DNA from: Deltaproteobacteria bacterium HGW-Deltaproteobacteria-18
Lineage (GTDB): Bacteria; Desulfobacterota; Desulfovibrionia; Desulfovibrionales; Desulfomicrobiaceae
Length of the DNA: 64,000 bases
Assembly (NCBI GenBank): GCA_002841885.1
Contig: PHBE01000008.1
Span: 62,001-126,000, forward strand
Direction of reading: 5' to 3'
Program-made: the position numbers and the translations under genes
Notes under the pieces: model-generated
Databases searched by the model: none
What the model saw: the letters and a program-made list of their open reading frames with translations, nothing else
What the model was told of the DNA's origin: nothing
In this document: positions 1 to 8,230 of the stretch, in pieces
Layout of the letters: each line of letters opens with the position of its first letter
Numbering within the stretch: the first letter of the stretch is position 1

Positions 1-2484
1 GGGGCGTTGTTTGTGGGTGCGGTCTGGGACCTGGACAGGAAAGATCGTTTCCGGGACGCCCTGCGGGAGTACGCGCACGAATCGGGAAACAACGCAGGCC
101 TGATCCGATTCGATGCGGCGGCCGAACTTTTTGTTCCCGAGCGTTTTTTCACTTCCTGGGCCGAAGAAAGCAAAGTGCCCGTGGATATTTTTATTTCCCG
201 CCCCGACGTGGACTGTGCGGAAATATCCGATTTTCGTTTTGATGTCGTGATCCGGCACACAGAGGCCGCGCGAAAGCCTTGTGCGCGCACCCGTTTTGGA
301 ACCGATGATGTGTTCGCCGTGTCCGATGCGGCTCTGCCCGCAATTTCTCCGGAGCAGGCTGCCTATATCGTGTATACGAGCGGTTCCACTGGCGCGCCCA
401 AGGGCGTGGTGGTCGAACACCGGAATTTCCTGCATATTCTGAGGGCGCTGGCTCCGTATTCCTCCGGTTGCGAGCGTGTCGCACTGGTCGCTCCGCTCTC
501 GTTCGACGCCTCGATCCAGCAAGTCGCCTTGTCGCTCTTGGTCGGAAAGACCCTGCACGTATTGCCTGACAGTCAGCGCAAGAGTCCGGAAAATTTTTAC
601 GACAGCGTCTGCCGAAACAAGATTGATCTTTGCGATATGACACCGGCTTTTTTCAATGTGCTGGTGGAATTTCTTTGGTCAAAAAAGAAATCACTGCCCA
701 TAAAAAAGATGCTGATCGCCGGAGAGATTCTTCGTTCTGACTCCGTCAACAAATTCTATGAGATTCCCGGCAACGAAGGGGTCGTCATTTACAATGTGTA
801 TGGACCCACCGAATGCACGGTGGATAGCAGCGCATATCGCATTGATTACGGCAACCGCGATGCGTTTTCCTCGTTTCCTATCGGGGCGCCCCTTGAGGGG
901 GTGACGGTCACGATCCGGGACAAAGACGACACGGTGGTTCCGGAGACCGCAAGCGGGGAAATCTGGATATCAGGGGCCGGGGTTTGCAGAGGCTATCTCG
1001 ATATCGAAAACTCGGCGGCCTTTGTCATGGCTGAAGGACGCCGCTGGTACCGGACAGGGGATTATGGTTTCGTCAGGAACAACCTGCTTTTTTACCTGGG
1101 GCGTGAAGACCAGCAGGTCAAGATCCGTGGAAATCGCGTTGAGATCGGCGAGGTGGAAAATGCCGTGGCAGGTTTTCCGGGAGTCAGGCAGGTGGCAGTG
1201 GTGGCCGACACCTTCGAGGCGCATGAAGAAAAGAGTCTTGCCGCGTATATCGTTGGTGAATTTGATTCCGCGAAACTCCAAATCTATCTTGAACAAATCT
1301 TACCCTCGCATTGTGTGCCGAGTCATTTTGTGCCGATGGTGGAACTGCCTTTTTCCTTGAACAGAAAAGTGGACAAAAAAGCCTTGCCATCTCCGCTGGT
1401 GCAGAAACAAGAAAGTGGAGGACGTCGGCTTTCAGGACCTACTGAAACAAAACTGGCTGAAATTTGGAAAAGATTGCTTGGGGTCGATGTCCTGGATGCG
1501 GACGCCAATTTTTTCAGTTTGGGTGGCCACAGCATCTTGGCCATACGGCTTATCGTCATGATCGAAAAAGAGATGGAATTGCGCATAACCCTGAACGAAC
1601 TTTTTTCCCGTCCCACCATATCCGAGCTCGCAGAGTTTTTCGAAGGCAAGAGAAGTTCGAATGATAGCCCTGTGATCAAACTTTGCCATTGCGATGGTGG
1701 GAAAAACATCTTTTTATTTCACCCTGTTGGCGGTAGCGTTTTCTGTTATGGAGATCTCGCGAAGCTTCTGGGGCATAAGTACAGTGTTTTTGCCGTGGAA
1801 GCCGCCGGATTCAGTCATGAGAAGACATCCCTGAATACTGAATTGCACACGGTCGAAGATTTGGCGGCGTATTATCTGGAAGAGATTCTCAAGATTGAAA
1901 CCGAAGATATCATTTTTGGAGGCTGGAGCTTTGGTGGCCTCCTAGCATACGAGGTTGCGTGCAGATATGAAAGAATGGGGCATGATGCAGAAATTGTCTT
2001 GATTCTTGATTCCGTGGCGGACAACAGTCGGGCGAAGCAGGAGGCCGGGCAGGATGAAATGGATCTTCTCAAATCACTATTGCAGGAATCTCTGGCTTTT
2101 GATGAAAATGTGCTGCGCTCCCTACCGCGTGATAAAAGACTCCGTTATCTCTTGGAATGCGGGGAAAAGACAGGACTTCTGCCCTTTGGCTTCAGCTCCG
2201 TGCAAATGGACAACCTGTTGAGTACATATCGCAGTAACGCCATTGCAGCAGCGCGCTATGAGATGCCTGCACATTCAACCAAGAATATATTGCTTGTTCG
2301 TGCTCTTGAAATGACAGACTACTCGCGTAGTTTTATTAATGATCAGTATTTTGGATGGAGCAAGTTTCTGAAGGAAGAAAATATTACTCTCAAATGGACA
2401 GAGGGTACGCATGAGACCATGCTTTCTCCGGGACTTGTGGGGAATGTCGCCAACCATATTTTGGAGTACCTGGAAAATGTCTAG
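1..2484 (+). CDS. Non-ribosomal peptide synthetase, C-terminal part (A-PCP-TE), 5' truncated by the window edge
   Basis: The frame is open from base 1, so the start and any upstream modules lie outside. The first residues match adenylation core A2. A3 (YTSGSTGAPKG, about residues 125-135), A5 (YGPTE), A7 (YRTGD), A8 and A10 (NRKVDKKAL) follow. A carrier domain with GGHS (Ser near 511) and a type I thioesterase with GWSFGG (Ser near 643) and a late GTH histidine end the protein, so this is a termination module that releases the peptide. Read by eye, the specificity positions give D-A-Q-D-L-A-V-V-D-K, one residue from a glutamine code and two from a glutamate code. No condensation domain is visible here. 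The stop overlaps the next gene by 8 bases. Confidence 0.93.
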   Translation, partial: GALFVGAVWDLDRKDRFRDALREYAHESGNNAGLIRFDAAAELFVPERFFTSWAEESKVPVDIFISRPDVDCAEISDFRFDVVIRHTEAARKPCARTRFGTDDVFAVSDAALPAISPEQAAYIVYTSGSTGAPKGVVVEHRNFLHILRALAPYSSGCERVALVAPLSFDASIQQVALSLLVGKTLHVLPDSQRKSPENFYDSVCRNKIDLCDMTPAFFNVLVEFLWSKKKSLPIKKMLIAGEILRSDSVNKFYEIPGNEGVVIYNVYGPTECTVDSSAYRIDYGNRDAFSSFPIGAPLEGVTVTIRDKDDTVVPETASGEIWISGAGVCRGYLDIENSAAFVMAEGRRWYRTGDYGFVRNNLLFYLGREDQQVKIRGNRVEIGEVENAVAGFPGVRQVAVVADTFEAHEEKSLAAYIVGEFDSAKLQIYLEQILPSHCVPSHFVPMVELPFSLNRKVDKKALPSPLVQKQESGGRRLSGPTETKLAEIWKRLLGVDVLDADANFFSLGGHSILAIRLIVMIEKEMELRITLNELFSRPTISELAEFFEGKRSSNDSPVIKLCHCDGGKNIFLFHPVGGSVFCYGDLAKLLGHKYSVFAVEAAGFSHEKTSLNTELHTVEDLAAYYLEEILKIETEDIIFGGWSFGGLLAYEVACRYERMGHDAEIVLILDSVADNSRAKQEAGQDEMDLLKSLLQESLAFDENVLRSLPRDKRLRYLLECGEKTGLLPFGFSSVQMDNLLSTYRSNAIAAARYEMPAHSTKNILLVRALEMTDYSRSFINDQYFGWSKFLKEENITLKWTEGTHETMLSPGLVGNVANHILEYLENV

Positions 2485-3616
2485 TTTACCGAGAACACTC
2501 ATTTTTTTGTTTTGCCTTTGTTCCGCAGTTCTGTTTTCCGGACGTGCCAGTGCAGAAGCTCGCGAGTCAACAATCAGGGAGGTCATAACCAAGGCTGGCC
2601 GCATGCTGGCTTCGGAGCCGAATCTCCCCGCAGTATCCATCGCCGTGCTCAGGAAGGGCGGAGACAGCCCCGTCAGCGCCGCTTTCGGTACGGCCTGCGT
2701 TGAGAACGACGTCATCATGACTGATGCGCACAAGATCAAGATTGGCTCGGTGACGAAATTATTTACGGCCGCGCTTGTTCACAAGCTCATCGAGGAAGGA
2801 AAACTTGGGCTCAATGCCACTGTCGATCGCTTTTTTCCTGATTTTCCGCGCGGCGAAGAGATCACGATAGAACACCTCCTGACCCACACTTCCGGAGTGA
2901 TCGACATGCTGCGGCTTGAACCGGTCTTCGCGAATCCGACCAGGCGGTGGAGCCCGGAAGAACTCATTGGCATGGCCGGGGCAAAGCCCTTGTTGTTTAC
3001 TCCTGGAACGGATCAGAAGTACTCCAATACTGGATATCTCATGCTTGCCCAGATCAGTGAAATGGCTTCGGGAAAGGGGTATGAGGAACAGATCCGGGAA
3101 AATTTCGTCGCGAAACTCGGAATGAAGTCGCTTGTCGTCGGGCAGGATGAGACTGTCGTGCCTCAGCTGGCATGCGGATACGGCGAGTCAGACGATTCCG
3201 GCTTGATCTTGCCGATCATGATGGGGATCGGCATGGCCAAGGGGACAGGGAACCTTCTGGCTTCGCCCGACGATGTAGTGCGCCTGGTCAATCTCGACCG
3301 CATGCTCGAAAACAATTTCCTGGATGCGGCGCCTCTTGCCCCGTTGAGACTCGCCAACGGAAAATCCGCCCAAGGGGCGGTCGATAACGGCCATGGCGGA
3401 TACACCAGAAGCTTCCTTGTCGGCGGTACGGTGTTCATGTTCAACGATCCCGAAATTACCCTTGTGGGCCAAATCGGCTCTTTTCCAGGCTTCGGGACAG
3501 TCTTTTTCTATGACAGGGAAACCATGTTTGCGGTGACTGTGAGCGTCAATAATGAAAAGTATATTCCTCTGGCCATAAATAGCGCAGTAAGAATTCTACA
3601 GGAATTGCGTAACTAA
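2477..3616 (+). CDS. Secreted serine beta-lactamase-family hydrolase, possible peptide-maturation peptidase
   Basis: 379 residues with an N-terminal signal peptide (hydrophobic residues about 6-22, cleavage after ASA). The class C beta-lactamase/D-peptidase fold is shown by SVTK (Ser91, Lys94) and YSN (Tyr182). The usual third motif HTG near the C-terminus reads QIG in a GSFPGF context. The start at 2477 overlaps the NRPS stop, so the two are probably translationally coupled. The spacing Ser-x2-Lys and Ser to Tyr (91 residues) equals that recalled for ClbP, the periplasmic peptidase that activates precolibactin; unlike ClbP there is no C-terminal membrane segment. A periplasmic role in trimming the NRPS product is inferred; a resistance or housekeeping esterase/peptidase role is possible. 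Confidence 0.85.
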   Translation: MSSLPRTLIFLFCLCSAVLFSGRASAEARESTIREVITKAGRMLASEPNLPAVSIAVLRKGGDSPVSAAFGTACVENDVIMTDAHKIKIGSVTKLFTAALVHKLIEEGKLGLNATVDRFFPDFPRGEEITIEHLLTHTSGVIDMLRLEPVFANPTRRWSPEELIGMAGAKPLLFTPGTDQKYSNTGYLMLAQISEMASGKGYEEQIRENFVAKLGMKSLVVGQDETVVPQLACGYGESDDSGLILPIMMGIGMAKGTGNLLASPDDVVRLVNLDRMLENNFLDAAPLAPLRLANGKSAQGAVDNGHGGYTRSFLVGGTVFMFNDPEITLVGQIGSFPGFGTVFFYDRETMFAVTVSVNNEKYIPLAINSAVRILQELRN

Positions 3617-4072
3617 TGGAGATAATTATTTGCGATGTTGCGCGTAGCGGATGATTTTTGCAGATGGAATCCATGTTTTAATCTGGAATATTTTCATGAG
3701 TATGTATATTTTTTTTGATTAATTTTAAATTAAAAAAAATAATTGTTTTGCGTAATATTTTTTTGGATTATATTTATTATAATTTAAAATTTTTATAATC
3801 TTTTATTATGTTTTTTCGTTTTTTTATCTCATATAATTTTATTATTTTGAATAAATTTTTTGTTTTATGCGTTATGATTATGAATTTGCCTTTCTTTTTT
3901 TCTTTTTTGTATTTATTTTATTTTGTTTTGCGTATTTTTTTCAGGTCAGACCTGTTATAATTTATTTCTAGACTTCTTTACATATGTCGTGGTATAGTTT
4001 GGAAATTGTGATGAAAGCGATTGTTCGCATTTTTCGGTCACCAGTTATAAACGTTTGGAGCTTCATGTCCGC
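3617..4072. other. AT-rich intergenic region
   Basis: About 450 bases almost entirely of A and T runs within a GC-rich neighbourhood, with no credible gene. It contains a short inverted repeat TTAATTT-T-AAATTAA near 3719-3733 and, near its end, a palindrome overlapping a TATAAT box (listed separately). It separates the NRPS/hydrolase pair from the binding-protein gene and probably holds the promoter of the latter. Base composition suggests an AT-rich regulatory island or a transfer boundary. Confidence 0.6.
3942..3961 (+). promoter_or_regulatory. Candidate operator/promoter: perfect inverted repeat next to a -10 box
   Basis: CAGGTC-A-GACCTG (3942-3954) is a perfect 6-bp inverted repeat with a 1-base centre, immediately followed by TATAAT (3956-3961). 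No clear -35 hexamer lies at 17 bases; the nearest TTGCGT is 22 bases away. A dyad placed directly over the -10 region is typical of a repressor or activator site. The gene served would be the binding protein starting at 4073. No regulator gene is seen nearby. Confidence 0.35.
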
Positions 4073-5194
4073 ATGTTTTGTTTGATTCGCAATACATTGA
4101 TCCTTATCCTCTGCTGGAGCCTTGCGCCGCTGTGCCTGGCCGCTGATAACGCCTCGTCGGTTTCCGGCGATGGGCTATCAACCCAGGATGCCGTCCGGCA
4201 GGTGACTCCCTCTGGATTGAAGAGAATCGCCTATTTTGAAACGGGTCCTTATTGGGAATTCTCGCTGTTGCGCGAAAAGGTGATCGAGTCCCTTGGTCAA
4301 CTTCATGTGCTGGATCAGGTGGAATTTCCCGAGTCGCTTCATGTCAGTCCCGGTTGGGGGGCGGATTCTTCCGTATACTTGGCCGAAGCCGCGAAGCTTA
4401 TGGCCGACCCCTCGGTGGACTTGATCATGAGCATGGGCACCGTGGCTACCAAGGCTCTTTTGGCCGAAAACAACGAGAGAACCCCCATCGTCTCCATCGA
4501 TGTCGCCGACCCGGTTGGCGCCGGAATAATCGATGCGGAAACAGGACGGGGCGCCGTGAACCTGACCCTGGAATATACGCGCGATAAATGGGAGAAGGTT
4601 TTTGTTCTTTTTCACCAGGCGTTGCCGTTTCAGAAGCTTGGGATACTCTACCACGACTCGCCGGAAGGCCGTTCTTACTCCAATGTGAATGAGGCCCGCG
4701 AAGTGGCGCGTGACAGGGGGTTTACCCTTGTCGAGTATGCTGACCTGGACCAGGAGGAAAGCGCACAATCGTGTGCCGCGGGCGTGCGGAGTTTGATAGA
4801 CCAGGGCGTCGACGCATTTTACATTTCAGCCTTGAATTGTTTTGACTGGACCAAGGAAAATCCTCGGAAGATATTTGATGCTCTTCATGAGCAGGGAATT
4901 AAGACATTTGCGCGCGACGGTAGCGTGCACGTGCGGCAGGGGGCTCTGATGGGACTTTCCACCTTGGATTATGCCCCGCTCGGAGAATTTTACGCGGGGC
5001 GAATGGCCCGTTTGCTGGGATTCATACCGGAAAGCGTGCCGATGGCCAAACATCAGTACAGTCCTAAGATCACACTTAACCTGGATACCGCAAGAGAGCT
5101 GAATCTTGATGTTCCACTTGTCCTGCTGATTACCGCAGATGAGATTTTTGACTCCAGTCTTGCGCCAATCCGGGTTGAACCAGGGGCCGAGTAG
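4073..5194 (+). CDS. Periplasmic substrate-binding protein, ABC_sub_bind (PF04392) family
   Basis: 373 residues with a clear signal peptide ending near LCLA. The body matches the ABC_sub_bind type-1 binding fold: repeated phrases such as SMGTVATKALL and DVADPVGAGII are typical of the family, which is often annotated as a putative tryptophan/tyrosine or sugar binding protein. ATG at 4073 is preferred over an upstream TTG because it gives the signal peptide. No ABC permease or importer ATPase accompanies it. It is a paralogue of the protein at 9700-10797, with the same motif order and spacing (GMGTAAVKALL, ADPVAAGIV). The ligand cannot be read from the sequence; recapture or sensing of the cluster's peptide or of a precursor is a guess from context. 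Confidence 0.85.
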   Translation: MFCLIRNTLILILCWSLAPLCLAADNASSVSGDGLSTQDAVRQVTPSGLKRIAYFETGPYWEFSLLREKVIESLGQLHVLDQVEFPESLHVSPGWGADSSVYLAEAAKLMADPSVDLIMSMGTVATKALLAENNERTPIVSIDVADPVGAGIIDAETGRGAVNLTLEYTRDKWEKVFVLFHQALPFQKLGILYHDSPEGRSYSNVNEAREVARDRGFTLVEYADLDQEESAQSCAAGVRSLIDQGVDAFYISALNCFDWTKENPRKIFDALHEQGIKTFARDGSVHVRQGALMGLSTLDYAPLGEFYAGRMARLLGFIPESVPMAKHQYSPKITLNLDTARELNLDVPLVLLITADEIFDSSLAPIRVEPGAE

Positions 5195-5246
5195 GTTGCT
5201 GGAAGATATTCGGCGAACACACAACCAAACTGTATCGGGGGACGAA

Positions 5247-5837
5247 ATGGCGAAAAAAAGTTCCGAAACCATGAATGAAGGGATTGACCTGCAGGAACAG
5301 ACACAGGGTGAACCGGAGACCGAGACACAGATCATGCCGATCGAATGCGAAATCGACGCAATTATCCGCAAGCGAGTCTATGCGGCCATCGGCGTGGGAT
5401 TTGTGCCTGTACCGCTGGCGGACCTTGCCGGATTGACCGCGATTCAGGTGGAGCTGGTTTACGCTCTGACCAAGGCGTATGGCGTGGAATTCAAAAAAGA
5501 AAGGGTCAAGGCGATTCTGTCTTCCCTCGGAACCGGCGTGGTGTCGGTAGCTTCCGTGCCTTTTTTTGCATCGCTGTTCAAAAGCATTCCCATCATCGGG
5601 ACGACGACCGGCGCTGCGACTGTCAGCATTGTCGGCGGAGCGTCCACGTATGCGATAGGCAAGGTTTTTGATCGCCACTTCAGAAAAGGCGGAACCCTGC
5701 TGAATTTCGACATGCAGGAAGCAAAGGCCTACTTCAAGGCAAAGCTGGAAGAGGGCAAGGGCGTGGTTGCCAAGATGAAGCCAGGTAAAAAAGAGGATTC
5801 GTCCGCGCCTGCCGCGGAGTCCGAAGCTACGGCCTAG
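5247..5837 (+). CDS. DUF697/YcjF-like membrane protein
   Basis: 196 residues. After a short charged N-terminus there is a region rich in Ala, Gly and Val (about residues 45-70 and 95-145) including VGFVPVPLADLAGLTAIQVEL, resembling the DUF697 domain of small GTPase-associated and membrane proteins; the Pro-x-Pro-x-AD motif is characteristic. Two or three membrane-embedded hydrophobic stretches are likely (around SVASVPFFASLF and TGAATVSIVGG). The C-terminus is Lys/Ala rich and probably disordered. ATG at 5247 follows a GGGG Shine-Dalgarno. It sits 52 bases after the binding protein and before the ABC exporter, possibly one transcription unit. Function unknown. Confidence 0.7.
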   Translation: MAKKSSETMNEGIDLQEQTQGEPETETQIMPIECEIDAIIRKRVYAAIGVGFVPVPLADLAGLTAIQVELVYALTKAYGVEFKKERVKAILSSLGTGVVSVASVPFFASLFKSIPIIGTTTGAATVSIVGGASTYAIGKVFDRHFRKGGTLLNFDMQEAKAYFKAKLEEGKGVVAKMKPGKKEDSSAPAAESEATA

Positions 5838-6074
5838 GCTGTGGCTTGCGTCCTGCGGCCCGGACCGATCCGGGTCGCTTGCACACGGATGCGCCGTGTC
5901 GTTGCGCCGCTTTCCGAACGGTTCCAGCGGACGGCATATCCCGGGTGCGTCCTTTTGCTGGTCCCTGCCGTTGCCTGACGCGGCGTTGGGTTAATGCTGA
6001 CGGTTTTTTTCTCCGGTTTCACTTCTGGGCCGGATATTTTTGCGAGTATCGGAGTATCACGGTTCACCACGCAC

Positions 6075-7757
6075 ATGCAGCAATTCACACAATCTCATTT
6101 TTACTCACTGCTCCGGCAGGAAGCCGGGGACGAAGGATTCAGACTGATTGCCGCATGTCTTGCGGCGGGAGTGATGCAAGGCCTTGCGGTGTTCAGCGTG
6201 CTGCAGGGCATGGAGCAGATGTTCGAGGACGAAGGCATCCGCTTTCATACCTTCCTGGCTTTCCTGGTTTGTCTGGGCATCTTCTATCGGCTTTTCCGCC
6301 ATGTGACGGAGCGTGCCGCCCTCATCGCCCTGCACGGAGTCATGGAATGGCGAATGCGCATCGCGACCAAACTGCGCGCCGTCAATCAGCTTGAGTATTC
6401 CAGGCTTGACAAGAACGCCGTTCAGTCCGCGCTGGTCGATGACCGCGAACTGGTGGTCGAAGCCTCGCGCATGCTCATGGCCGCTGCGGTCAACTCGGTG
6501 ATGATCGTGGTGGCTTTCCTGAAAATGCTGACCGTGTCGATGGCAGGTACTGTTGCCGTCATCGCCTTTCTTGGGCTTGGTTTGCTCATCTTTCTGCGTC
6601 TTGTGCGCGGGGTTTATGTTTTCATGGATGCCGCGCGTCGCGCAGAGGCGGGATTTTCGTCCTGCCTGCGCGATCTTCAGGATGGGCTCAGGCAGTTGAA
6701 ACAGCACAAGCCCAAAACCACGGACCTGTTCGCGGGTCAGATCATCCCGGGCCTGGACAGCGTCGCCGCTGCTCGGGAGTCCACTGAGCGAGGGCACGGC
6801 AAGGGCATTTCATTTTTTGCCGTGTTCAATCTGCTGACCTTGGGGCTGGTCCTCTTCCTCATGCCCGGAATGATGGGAATCGACGCGAGCACCACCTCCA
6901 CCCTGCTCATTTTGAGCATGTTCTGCCTGACCCCCATGATCAGCCTTGTGAGCTTTGTGCCCATGCTGACCAAGGTGGAGATGAGCCTGCACGAACTGAG
7001 CGTTCTTGAAACCCGCCTGAATGACATCGCCGAGCCATTCGAGCGCGAGGGCGTCGAAACCGTTTGGCAGCATCCTGACCCGAAAGTCCCTGTATTCGAA
7101 TCACTGCAAATGCAGGACGTGCGGTTTGATTATTTCGATCGCCAGGGCTTGCGTCTGTTCGGCATCCACGTGGACTCATTCTCCCTGAATCGGGGGGAGC
7201 TCGTCTTCATCCGCGGCGGAAACGGGTCGGGCAAGTCGACGTTCATGAACGTCCTTTCGGGGCTTTATCCGCAGCAGTCCGGAGCCATTTTCCTGAATGG
7301 CGCGCCGCTGACCGACCTGGGCATGGAGGCGTATCGCAACGTTTTTACCGTGCTGCCCTCGGATTTCCATCTTTTCACCCGGCCCCTCGGAGTGGATGCC
7401 TCGGCGCGACGGATGAAAAAAGTGCTCGAATTGATGCGCATCGATTCCAAGGTACGCTTGGAACCCGACGGTTCGTTTTCCACCCTTGATCTTTCCGCCG
7501 GCCAGCAAAAGCGCTTGGCCCTTGCCTGCTCTTTGCTGGAAGATCGGGGCGTCTACCTGCTGGACGAGGTTGCGGCGGATTTCGATCCGGGATTCAGAAA
7601 GTTTTTCTACGAAGAACTCTTGCCGGATTTGAAACGCGAAGGATGCACCATTTTGGCCATATCGCATGATGATCGTTATTTTCATGTGGCTGACCGGGTT
7701 CTGAGCATGCGCGATGGAACTTTTGTCGATAACGGTCACGATGGAGACTCGGCATGA
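6075..7757 (+). CDS. Cyclic-peptide-type ABC exporter, fused membrane and ATPase domains (PvdE/SyrD-like)
   Basis: 560 residues from the ATG at 6075. Six membrane helices lie in about residues 20-300, then an ATPase domain with Walker A GGNGSGKST (near 380), signature LSAGQ (near 473) and Walker B VYLLDE (near 492). Layout and length fit the cyclic peptide transporter family that exports syringomycin or pre-pyoverdine across the inner membrane. In this family one half-transporter homodimerises. Next to an NRPS, the natural inference is export of the assembled peptide to the periplasm. The Shine-Dalgarno is weak and an in-frame upstream ATG at 5994 exists, so the start is uncertain. The stop overlaps the next start by ATGA. 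Confidence 0.9.
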   Translation: MQQFTQSHFYSLLRQEAGDEGFRLIAACLAAGVMQGLAVFSVLQGMEQMFEDEGIRFHTFLAFLVCLGIFYRLFRHVTERAALIALHGVMEWRMRIATKLRAVNQLEYSRLDKNAVQSALVDDRELVVEASRMLMAAAVNSVMIVVAFLKMLTVSMAGTVAVIAFLGLGLLIFLRLVRGVYVFMDAARRAEAGFSSCLRDLQDGLRQLKQHKPKTTDLFAGQIIPGLDSVAAARESTERGHGKGISFFAVFNLLTLGLVLFLMPGMMGIDASTTSTLLILSMFCLTPMISLVSFVPMLTKVEMSLHELSVLETRLNDIAEPFEREGVETVWQHPDPKVPVFESLQMQDVRFDYFDRQGLRLFGIHVDSFSLNRGELVFIRGGNGSGKSTFMNVLSGLYPQQSGAIFLNGAPLTDLGMEAYRNVFTVLPSDFHLFTRPLGVDASARRMKKVLELMRIDSKVRLEPDGSFSTLDLSAGQQKRLALACSLLEDRGVYLLDEVAADFDPGFRKFFYEELLPDLKREGCTILAISHDDRYFHVADRVLSMRDGTFVDNGHDGDSA

Positions 7758-8230
7758 GAATTCTCGTCCTTTGCATGCTTTTGTTTTTTGGATTGATAAT
7801 TCTTCTGGCATCGGATTACAAAGAGATTGAAGAGAAAACCAATATTGAATTTGCTCGCGAAATTTATGATAAAGTGAATAATACTTTGCCGTCTATTGTC
7901 AGCGCAAGAAAACACGAGCAGATCATTCGAGAACGACTTGAATGTTACGCTATCGACAGTGATTACGCGCGGAGAATCAGGGTATGTAACAATTTGTATG
8001 CCAAGGCAATTGTCAAGCAAGCAAGGGATGCGCTGACTTCCCGGCCAGATATGGGGAAATTTGTCATGAATGTGAACTTATGTCCTGTTATGTATAGTAT
8101 GTGTATGGGTATTGCAGATAATAATGAGAAAAGATGTATTACTTTTGAAAGGCAATGTATTGATTATAATTTAGATTCACATTGGCGAGGGGCATCTCAA
8201 TACACACAACAACAATACAGATCCGAATAA
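7754..8230 (+). CDS. Unrecognised exported or membrane-anchored Cys-containing protein
   Basis: 158 residues. A hydrophobic N-terminus (residues 2-19) gives a signal anchor or uncleaved signal peptide; the rest is polar and presumably periplasmic, with at least seven cysteines (including NLCPVMYSMCMG, KRCITF and RQCIDY) that could form disulphides or bind metal. I recognise no family. It overlaps the ABC exporter by ATGA and the SPFH gene by TAATG, so all three are translationally coupled and probably act together. Base composition is more AT-rich than in the flanking genes, consistent with separate acquisition. Confidence 0.75.
   Translation: MRILVLCMLLFFGLIILLASDYKEIEEKTNIEFAREIYDKVNNTLPSIVSARKHEQIIRERLECYAIDSDYARRIRVCNNLYAKAIVKQARDALTSRPDMGKFVMNVNLCPVMYSMCMGIADNNEKRCITFERQCIDYNLDSHWRGASQYTQQQYRSE

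Noticed and set aside
5838-6074. A gene in the spacer before the ABC exporter (frame 5846-6394)
   Set aside because: It overlaps the exporter in another frame, is Arg- and Cys-rich as in shadow frames, and lacks a ribosome binding site.
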